Assembly (NCBI GenBank): GCA_028701435.1
Contig: JAQVQT010000039.1
Location: 1-12,746 of the forward strand
Source of the DNA: Smithellaceae bacterium
Lineage (GTDB): Bacteria > Desulfobacterota > Syntrophia > Syntrophales > Smithellaceae
Reading direction: 5' to 3'
Length of the DNA: 12,746 nt
A program made the position numbers and the translations under genes. Shown here piece after piece: positions 7,163 through 12,746 of this stretch. How positions within the stretch are numbered: position 1 is the first letter of the stretch; each line of letters starts with the position of its first letter. The notes under the pieces are model-generated. The model saw only the letters and a list, made by a program, of their open reading frames with translations, was not told the origin of the DNA and ran no database searches.

Positions 7163-8935
7163 GTGAGTCGTTTTATTACAAAAGAAAAAAGAACCCATTA
7201 CTGTGGAAGTTTAACCGGTGCCGATGAGGGCAGGCAAGTCGTTTTAATGGGGTGGGTGCACCGAAGGCGCGATCACGGCGGCGTCATTTTTGTCGATTTT
7301 CGGGACCGCGAGGGCATCGTTCAGATTGTTTTTAATCCCGAAGCGGGGGAGGCCGTCCATGGAGAAGCGCACAAAATACGCAGTGAGTATGTCCTGGCCG
7401 TAAAAGGCAGCGTGCGCAGAAGGCCGGAGGGCATGGAGAATCCGGCGCTGCCCACCGGGCAGGTGGAAGTCGTCATTTCCGAACTGGAAATCCTGAACGA
7501 ATCCAAAACACCTCCCTTCTCTTTTGACGATGAAGACATCTCTGAAAATGTCCGGCTCAAATACCGCTATCTCGATTTACGGCGACCGGCCATTCAAAAA
7601 AATCTTTTTTTGCGCAGCAGGCTGGCCATTGCCACGCGGCAGTATTTCAATGACAACGGATTCATCGAAGTGGAAACGCCCTTTCTGACCAAGAGCACGC
7701 CGGAAGGCGCGCGGGATTATCTTGTTCCCAGCCGCATTTCCAAAGGCATGTTTTACGCCCTTCCCCAATCCCCGCAGATTTTCAAGCAGTTGCTGATGGT
7801 TTCCGGCTTTGACCGTTATTTCCAGATTGTCAAATGCTTCCGCGATGAGGATTTGCGAGCCGACCGTCAGCCGGAATTCACGCAGATCGACGTGGAAATG
7901 TCCTTCGTCTCGGAAGAAGACATTCTGCAAATGATGGAGGGGCTGATGGCGGCGATTTTCAAGGCCTGCATGAACATCGATCTGCCTCTTCCGTTTCCCC
8001 GGCTGACCTACGCCGAAGCCGTCAACCGTTACGGCAAAGACAACCCCGATGTGCGCTTCGGCATGGAGATCAAGGACCTCACGCCCATCGTAAAGGATTC
8101 GGTCTTCAATCTGTTCGCCGAGGTCATCGCCTCCGGAGGCGTTGTCAAAGCCATCAAGGCAGAACAGGCTTCTTCTCTTTCCCGCAAGGACCTCGACTCT
8201 CTGGCGGATTTTGTAGCCATCTACGGCGCCAAAGGACTGGCCTGGGCCAAGGTCAACGCGGCCGACTGGACCTCCCCCATCTTCAAGTTTTTGAAGCCTG
8301 AAGAAGCGGCCGCCATCGGCCGGGCCATGGACGCCAAAGAAGGCGACATTCTCTTCTTTGTCGCGGACACACCCAAAACGGCCTGCGACGCGCTGGGCAA
8401 TCTGCGCCTGCACTTGGGCAAAAAGCTGAACCGAATCAACCCGGACGCGCTGGCCTTTACCTGGGTCACCGAGTTTCCGCTGATGGAGTATTCGGAGTCG
8501 GAAAAGAGGTTTGTCTCCACGCATCACCCCTTCACCTCGCCGTTTCTGGAGGACATTCCGCTTATGACCACCGATCCTGGAAAGGTGCGGGCCCGGGCCT
8601 ATGACCTGGTGCTCAACGGCTCGGAGATCGGCGGCGGAAGCATCCGTATCCACCGCAAGGACATTCAGGCGCAGGTCTTCAGCGCGCTGGGCCTGAGCGA
8701 TGAAGAGGCAAGGCTGAAATTCGGTTTTCTGCTCGACGCTCTTGAATACGGAGCGCCGCCGCACGGAGGACTGGCGTTCGGTCTGGACCGTCTTGTGATG
8801 ATCATGACGGGCGCGGAATCGATCCGCGACGTCATCGCTTTCCCGAAAACGCAGAAGGCCTCGGATCTGATGTCCGACGCTCCGTCCCGGGTGAGCATTG
8901 AACAGCTGATGGAATTGTCGCTGAAGATCGTTTAA
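7163..8935 (+). CDS. aspS: Aspartyl-tRNA synthetase, bacterial type, predicted non-discriminating
   Basis: The 590-residue length and domain order match bacterial AspRS. An N-terminal OB-fold anticodon-binding domain (about 1-110) contains GWVHRRRDHGGVIF at 30-43. The catalytic core includes STPEGARDYLVPSR (178-191), motif 2 FRDEDLRADRQPEF (226-239) and motif 3 GLAFGLDRLVMIM near 537-549, with the bacterial GAD insertion in between (about 290-430). The start is GTG. Residues H38 (in RDHGG) and G90 (in RPEG) match H31 and about G83 of the Pseudomonas aeruginosa enzyme, which are linked to charging both tRNA-Asp and tRNA-Asn. If so, Asp-tRNA-Asn is formed and must be amidated by GatCAB. It lies seven bases after hisS; its TAA overlaps the stop of the opposing oxidoreductase gene. 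Confidence 0.96.
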   Translation: MSRFITKEKRTHYCGSLTGADEGRQVVLMGWVHRRRDHGGVIFVDFRDREGIVQIVFNPEAGEAVHGEAHKIRSEYVLAVKGSVRRRPEGMENPALPTGQVEVVISELEILNESKTPPFSFDDEDISENVRLKYRYLDLRRPAIQKNLFLRSRLAIATRQYFNDNGFIEVETPFLTKSTPEGARDYLVPSRISKGMFYALPQSPQIFKQLLMVSGFDRYFQIVKCFRDEDLRADRQPEFTQIDVEMSFVSEEDILQMMEGLMAAIFKACMNIDLPLPFPRLTYAEAVNRYGKDNPDVRFGMEIKDLTPIVKDSVFNLFAEVIASGGVVKAIKAEQASSLSRKDLDSLADFVAIYGAKGLAWAKVNAADWTSPIFKFLKPEEAAAIGRAMDAKEGDILFFVADTPKTACDALGNLRLHLGKKLNRINPDALAFTWVTEFPLMEYSESEKRFVSTHHPFTSPFLEDIPLMTTDPGKVRARAYDLVLNGSEIGGGSIRIHRKDIQAQVFSALGLSDEEARLKFGFLLDALEYGAPPHGGLAFGLDRLVMIMTGAESIRDVIAFPKTQKASDLMSDAPSRVSIEQLMELSLKIV

Positions 8936-10191
8936 TGTTCCCGGCAGTACTTGTCAATTTCCAGGGCGACCTTTTTGGCAAAGGCGACGGCCTCGACAAC
9001 CGTTTTCGGCCCCGTGACGATATCCCCCGCGGCAAACACGCCCGGGGATGAGGTATGACCGCTTTCATCGGCGGCGACCAGACCGCTGTGCGTCTTTGAA
9101 ACATTGCTGTCGGCCATCACCGCGCCCTGCGGACCCTGGCCGATGGCGACGATGATCGAATCGGCGGGAATTTTTTGAGTGCGGGCAAAATCCTCTTCGT
9201 ACACCGTTCCCTTCTCGGTTTTTTCCGCGCGAACGGCAACGCACTTCACGCCGTCTTCTTCAAGCTTCAGCGCCTGAAGAAGATGGACAAATTGAATCCC
9301 CTCACGAACCGCCTCTTCGATTTCCTGCCGGTTGCCGGTGATTTCTTCTTCGAGCAGATTGTTGATGACCGTCACGGTGCCGCCCGGTTCGATGCCGCGA
9401 ACCGCGATTCTCGCGGCATCCAGCGCGACATTTCCCGCGCCCACGACGGCCACGTCCCGGCCCAAGCGATAGGCTTCCGGACTTTTGAGGTAGTCGATGG
9501 CGTAATAAACATTGCCCAGCGTCTCGCCCAGCAGGCCGAGCTTGTTGGGTTTGGCCGTGCCGACCGCGATGAAGACGGCCTTGTAGCCGTCGATGAACAT
9601 ATCGTCGAGCGTGATGGAGGAGCCGATAAAGGTGTTGGGCTTCAATTGCACGCCCAGCTTGTACAAAATGGGATCGTAGCAGTCCACAATTTCGCGGGGA
9701 AGCCGAAATCCGGGAATGCCGTAGCGCAAAACACCGCCGATTCTATCGCGGGCTTCCATGAGCGTCACCCGGTATCCCATGAGGGACAGGAGGATGCTCA
9801 TCGTGATTCCGGCCGGACCTGATCCGATCACGGCAATGCGGTCCTCTTTCTTTTCCATGGCGGGCGGCTCGTATGTTTTCAGAAAGTTGCCGGACAGGAA
9901 CTGCTCGATTTTGAAAAAGTCCACCGGATCGGATTTTTTGCCCAGTACGCAATGGCCCCAGCAGTTTCGCTCATGCGGGCAGACGATGGAGCACACGGCC
10001 GAAAGCGGATTGTTGGCAAACAGGATTTCGGCTGCTTCCCGCTCCTTTCCTTCTTCCACGAGCCTCGTCACGTCGGGAATCGGCGTGGATACGGGACAGT
10101 GTTTCCTGCACTGGGGAACCTTGCATTTCAGGCAGCGGGCCGCAATCTGATTGATCAACGTGAACCATCCTCCCTTTTGTCCAATCTTCAT
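8932..10191 (-). CDS. GltD/NfnB-like Fe-S and FAD-dependent NAD(P)H oxidoreductase
   Basis: The protein resembles the small subunit of glutamate synthase and related electron-transfer flavoproteins. From the ATG at 10191 it has 419 residues; a TTG at 10215 would add eight. Neither has a clear ribosome binding site, so ATG is preferred. An N-terminal cysteine domain has C20, C23, C28, C32 and C67, C71, C77, C81, enough for two [4Fe-4S] clusters as in GltD and dihydropyrimidine dehydrogenase. An FAD-binding fold follows with VIGSGPAG (121-128), then GYRVTLMEARDRIGGVLRYG, typical of the family. A nucleotide fold has VVGAGNVALDAAR, and the second FAD contact is GVFAAGDIVTG near the end. No glutamate synthase large subunit or NfnA is adjacent, so the electron acceptor is unknown. 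Glutamate synthase subunit, NfnB-type transhydrogenase subunit or another diaphorase are all possible. Confidence 0.85.
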   Translation of the reverse strand: MKIGQKGGWFTLINQIAARCLKCKVPQCRKHCPVSTPIPDVTRLVEEGKEREAAEILFANNPLSAVCSIVCPHERNCWGHCVLGKKSDPVDFFKIEQFLSGNFLKTYEPPAMEKKEDRIAVIGSGPAGITMSILLSLMGYRVTLMEARDRIGGVLRYGIPGFRLPREIVDCYDPILYKLGVQLKPNTFIGSSITLDDMFIDGYKAVFIAVGTAKPNKLGLLGETLGNVYYAIDYLKSPEAYRLGRDVAVVGAGNVALDAARIAVRGIEPGGTVTVINNLLEEEITGNRQEIEEAVREGIQFVHLLQALKLEEDGVKCVAVRAEKTEKGTVYEEDFARTQKIPADSIIVAIGQGPQGAVMADSNVSKTHSGLVAADESGHTSSPGVFAAGDIVTGPKTVVEAVAFAKKVALEIDKYCREH

Positions 10192-10310
10192 AGTCCAAAG
10201 CGCCCGCCGTTTCAAGAACGATTTCAGAAAATAATGATTGCCGGGAAGGACAAAGGTTGCTAATGCACTGAAAAACGCGAAGGCTGAAGGAATCCGAAGT
10301 TAAGAAAGGA

Positions 10311-10337
10311 AAGGCCCTTCCGGAATGAAAGGACCTT
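10311..10337 (+). promoter_or_regulatory. Imperfect dyad/repeat upstream of the small cysteine-protein gene
   Basis: AAGGCCCTT (10311-10319) and AAGGACCTT (10329-10337) flank a nine-base spacer. Each half is nearly its own reverse complement, so the pair is at once an imperfect inverted repeat (one mismatch) and an imperfect direct repeat. It ends six bases before the AAGGAGG ribosome binding site (10344-10350). It could be an operator for a dimeric repressor, or an mRNA hairpin affecting translation. Chance is not excluded. I saw no convincing promoter on either strand elsewhere in the 10192-10356 divergent gap. Confidence 0.3.
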
Positions 10338-10343
10338 GATCGC

Positions 10344-10350
10344 AAGGAGG
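10344..10350 (+). promoter_or_regulatory. Strong ribosome binding site (AAGGAGG) of the 63-residue gene
   Basis: AAGGAGG sits six bases before the ATG at 10357. It decides against the upstream in-frame ATG at 10336, which lacks such a site, and is strong support that this short reading frame is translated. Confidence 0.7.
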
Positions 10351-10356
10351 CTCTTC

Positions 10357-10548
10357 ATGAACTCAAAAACTTTTTCTGAAAAAGACAAACAAATGGCCAA
10401 ACGGTGCGTTGAATGTCCGGTATGCAGGCAGGCCAGAAAACAACAGAAAGGCTTCGCCTTCTGGTTTGTCAAAAACATCGAGAACGGAATCTGCCCGTAC
10501 TGTGCCGCGTATGAAAGGGTTTACGGGAAAAAGGCCCACGAGGCCTAG
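10357..10548 (+). CDS. Small cysteine-rich protein, zinc-ribbon-like, unknown function
   Basis: I do not recognise this 63-residue protein. It starts with a charged helix-like stretch (1-16), then C17, C20 and C23, a basic/aromatic middle segment with FAFWFVKNI (33-41), and a second pair C46/C49 in GICPYCAAYERVYG. The C20-x2-C23 ... C46-x2-C49 spacing is that of a zinc ribbon or small rubredoxin-like metal site; C17 is extra. There is no signal peptide or membrane segment, so it is likely cytoplasmic. A very good ribosome binding site supports it as a real gene. It lies 54 bases before the flavoredoxin-like gene on the same strand, suggesting an operon, and diverges from the Fe-S flavoprotein gene. 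A role in electron transfer, metal handling or DNA/RNA contact cannot be told apart from sequence alone. Confidence 0.7.
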   Translation: MNSKTFSEKDKQMAKRCVECPVCRQARKQQKGFAFWFVKNIENGICPYCAAYERVYGKKAHEA

Positions 10549-10602
10549 GCGGCAAAAGGCATGGCCGCCGCGTCAAAGACGCTTGTCAAAAGGGAGGTTC
10601 AG

Positions 10603-11103
10603 ATGAAAGATTTCAAGTATATGAGCATGGCTGACCAAGCCATGAACAAAATTCGTAAAGGCGCCTTTCTGACCGTTGCGGCTGAAGGGGAACTCAACAC
10701 CATGACCATCGGCTGGGCCATGTTCGGCGTCCTCTGGCAGAAGCAGGTTCTGATGGTGGCGGTGCGCCGTACCCGTCACACCTTCGGCCTCATGGAAAAG
10801 GCTTCAGACTTCACGATTACCGTTCCTTCAGGCGATATGAGCCGGGAGACGGCATTTTGCGGAACAAAATCGGGTCGGGACGTGGACAAGTTCAGGATGT
10901 GCAATCTGAAAACGGCAAACGGACGACACGTCGCATCCCCGATCATTCAGACTTCGGGAATTCATTTCGAGTGCCGAACGGTTTATAAATCCGCCATGGA
11001 TCCGGCGAATCTGGATTCGGACCTGGACCAAACCATCTATCCCAAGAAAGACTATCACACGCTTTACTTCGGCGAGGTTCTGGCCTGCTACGAGACTGAA
11101 TAA
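10603..11103 (+). CDS. Flavoredoxin-like FMN-binding split-barrel protein (flavin reductase-like domain)
   Basis: The start at 10603 is set by AGGGAGG (10591-10597) five bases upstream; an in-frame ATG at 10561 has none. The 166-residue protein is a single flavin-reductase-like domain. Telling stretches are NTMTIGWAMFGVLW (32-45), a core strand with MVAVRRTRHTFGLM (51-64), FTITVPSG (70-77) and ETAFCGTKSGRDVDKF (82-97), the last typical of anaerobe flavoredoxin-type proteins. Such proteins hold FMN in a homodimeric split barrel and pass electrons or reduce flavin and small substrates; the substrate here is unknown. Cysteines are at 86, 100, 124 and 162. It follows the small cysteine-rich gene and is convergent with the helicase gene, with a GC-rich hairpin between. 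Confidence 0.85.
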   Translation: MKDFKYMSMADQAMNKIRKGAFLTVAAEGELNTMTIGWAMFGVLWQKQVLMVAVRRTRHTFGLMEKASDFTITVPSGDMSRETAFCGTKSGRDVDKFRMCNLKTANGRHVASPIIQTSGIHFECRTVYKSAMDPANLDSDLDQTIYPKKDYHTLYFGEVLACYETE

Positions 11104-11106
11104 GCG

Positions 11107-11123
11107 GCGGCCTTCCCGGCCGC
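11107..11123. terminator. GC-rich hairpin between convergent genes, possible two-way terminator
   Basis: GCGGCC (11107-11112) pairs perfectly with GGCCGC (11118-11123) around the loop TTCCC, three bases after the flavoredoxin-like stop and ten bases past the helicase stop. It has no T-run on either side, so it is not a classical intrinsic terminator. It may still slow or end transcription from both sides, or protect the mRNA end. Confidence 0.35.
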
Positions 11124-11133
11124 AGGGACGCCC

Positions 11134-12746
11134 TTACTCGTCAAACAGCGCCCACTGTTCAAAGGGGCGATGTTCGTCCTGCGGCGACAAAGGGGATATT
11201 TCATCGACAAAACGGGATGGCGAAAGAGTACGCGTGCCCGCGGAACGGCTGTAGTCCAGGACGGGATAGGAAAGGTAAAGCTGATCTTTGGCGCGCGTCA
11301 CCGCCACGTAAAAGAGTCTTCTTTCTTCTTCTTCTCCGCCCGGCTCCCGAAGCGCCCGCTCCAGGGGAATCATGCCGTCGGCGCACCCGATGATAAACAC
11401 ATAAGACCATTCCAGTCCTTTGGCCTGATGAATCGTGCTTAAGATGACCTTGTCCTCCTGCCGCTCTTCTATTTCTTCTTCTTTGGACATATTGGTTAAG
11501 AGCGCCAGTTCGTTTAAAAAATCATCCATCCTCTCAAACTTTGCCGCAAAATTCCCCAGTTGGATCAAGTCCTCTTCACGGGCGTACGCATCGGAATAGT
11601 TGTCCTGCAGATAGGTCCGGTAATCGCCTTTGTTTAAAAGCAGATCAATGATCTTTTCCGGTGTCCTGTCGGGGACGTCCAGCGCAAGCAATAACAGCAA
11701 GGTCTTCCGGCACTGATCTACACCGTTTTGCGCCGATTTGGGCGCGGTTTGTAAAAACGATTCCGAAATCAAAGTCTCCAATGGATGATCCTGCTTTTTA
11801 AGCCGGCTCCAGATTTTTTCAAAGGTGATCTTGCCGATTTTGGGATACATCATCAGCAGCCTTCGCCAGGCCAGTTCATCATGGGGATGCACCAGGACCC
11901 GCATATACGATGTCACGTCTTTGATGTGCGCCTGCTCAAAAAAACGGATGCCGGAACGGATGTCAAAAGGAATATCGCGCCGTACAAATTCCATCTGCAC
12001 TTCCATGGAATGATAATGCGCGCGATAGAGCACGGCCATCTCGCAAAACGGCACCCCGCTGCGGGCAAGCTCCTCGATTCTTTGCGCGACAAAGTCCGAC
12101 TGCTTCAAAACATTTTGAGCGGAAACGATGACCGGCCTCATACCCTTGTTGCGAACGGCTTTCAGCGCTTTGGGAAACTGATTTTCATTGTTGTTGATGC
12201 TCAGGTTGGCCAGATGCAGAATTTCCGGCGTGCTGCGATAGTTGGTTTCCAGTTTGAATATTTTACAGTCCGGATAGCGCTCGGGAAAATGGATGATGTT
12301 CTCGAAATTGGCGCCGCGAAAAGAATAAATGCTTTGTGAATCGTCTCCCACCACCATCAGATTGTGATGCCCGGAGGCCAAAAGATCAACGATGTCGGCC
12401 TGAAGGATGTTGGTATCCTGATATTCATCCACCAAAACGTGCTCAAAGCGCCGGGATAACGCGTGAAGAATGTCCGGATGCTCGCGGAGCAGCCTGCGGC
12501 AGTTGACCAGCAGATCATCAAAATCCATGACCGAGAGGTCTTTCTTTTTCTGCTCGTAGAGGCAGGCAATCCGATGAATTTCCGCGCTTAAATGCAAAAA
12601 GAAGGGGTATCTCGACGATATCACATCTTCCAGCGCAGTCTCTGTGTTCAGCGCCAGACTGATCATTTCCGCAATAATATTATTTTTGGGGAATTTGGTC
12701 AGTTTGGTATCGATCTTTAATTCGGCCATCGCCGATCCGATGACCT
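11134..12746 (-). CDS. UvrD/PcrA/Rep-type superfamily 1 DNA helicase, 5' truncated
   Basis: The reading frame stays open to the right edge, so the start and the Walker A part (roughly the first 120-150 residues of the family) lie outside. The ATG at 12729 is internal to the family alignment and is not taken as the start. Numbering from it, visible motifs are MDFDDLL (68-74), the Walker B/motif II VDEYQDTN (100-107), VVGDDSQSIYSFRGAN (126-141), the ETNYRS motif, and near the end STIHQAKGLEW and FYVAVTRAKDQLYLSYP (motifs V and VI). The 2B region with RSGIRFFEQAHIKDV is present. These enzymes unwind DNA 3' to 5' using ATP in repair or replication restart. Only about 50 residues follow motif VI, so the C-terminal domain of PcrA/UvrD that binds RNA polymerase seems absent. 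It is convergent with the flavoredoxin-like gene. Confidence 0.92.
   Translation of the reverse strand, partial: VIGSAMAELKIDTKLTKFPKNNIIAEMISLALNTETALEDVISSRYPFFLHLSAEIHRIACLYEQKKKDLSVMDFDDLLVNCRRLLREHPDILHALSRRFEHVLVDEYQDTNILQADIVDLLASGHHNLMVVGDDSQSIYSFRGANFENIIHFPERYPDCKIFKLETNYRSTPEILHLANLSINNNENQFPKALKAVRNKGMRPVIVSAQNVLKQSDFVAQRIEELARSGVPFCEMAVLYRAHYHSMEVQMEFVRRDIPFDIRSGIRFFEQAHIKDVTSYMRVLVHPHDELAWRRLLMMYPKIGKITFEKIWSRLKKQDHPLETLISESFLQTAPKSAQNGVDQCRKTLLLLLALDVPDRTPEKIIDLLLNKGDYRTYLQDNYSDAYAREEDLIQLGNFAAKFERMDDFLNELALLTNMSKEEEIEERQEDKVILSTIHQAKGLEWSYVFIIGCADGMIPLERALREPGGEEEERRLFYVAVTRAKDQLYLSYPVLDYSRSAGTRTLSPSRFVDEISPLSPQDEHRPFEQWALFDE

Noticed and set aside
7577..8764. 395-codon open frame on the - strand opposite aspS
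   Set aside because: A shadow of aspS with low-complexity composition and no recognisable fold.
10240..10262. Possible sigma-54 promoter (GG...TTGCT) upstream of the small redox operon
   Set aside because: The GG to GC spacing is 9 or 13-14 bases, not the required 10, so it does not fit a -24/-12 site.

Overview
The window is about 12.7 kb of dense chromosomal DNA of moderate to slightly high GC, with no gap over 300 bases. It has no mobile element, CRISPR array, rRNA or tRNA that I can see. The gene content (a PilS/PilR-type two-component pair, ComEC, a hisS-aspS pair, a GltD-like Fe-S flavoprotein, a flavoredoxin-like protein) suggests an anaerobic, Gram-negative deltaproteobacterial-type organism (Desulfobacterota, perhaps Syntrophales-like). 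That assignment is an inference from gene content and general protein resemblance, not from a search.

Left part (1-3215): the last 50 codons of a CBS-domain protein run on the + strand into a small hairpin plus T-run. Convergent to it, on the - strand, lies a two-gene operon: a six-helix membrane histidine kinase (pilS-like) followed 18 bases later by its sigma-54 activator response regulator (pilR-like). A good sigma-70-type promoter for the operon sits in the 78-base AT-rich gap before comEC.

Middle part (3294-8935): on the + strand, comEC (DNA-uptake channel), hisS and aspS follow with gaps of 37 and 7 bases, so they may be co-transcribed. comEC and pilSR are divergent and their -10 elements overlap on opposite strands. 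ComEC moves DNA across the inner membrane, and PilSR normally controls type IV pilin, which captures DNA, so the arrangement suggests a shared control point. The AspRS carries the residues associated with non-discriminating enzymes.

Right part (8932-12746): a GltD/NfnB-like NAD(P)H:FAD oxidoreductase with an eight-cysteine Fe-S domain runs on the - strand, its TAA overlapping the TAA of aspS in a shared TTAA. Diverging from it is a small + strand operon: an unrecognised 63-residue CxxC...CxxC protein and a 166-residue flavoredoxin-like FMN-binding protein, both with strong ribosome binding sites. A GC-rich hairpin separates this from a convergent, 5'-truncated UvrD/PcrA/Rep-type helicase running off the right edge. 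The least explained element is the small cysteine protein/flavoredoxin pair and the dyad in front of it. I did not find a clear new multi-gene system; most of the window is housekeeping and signalling.
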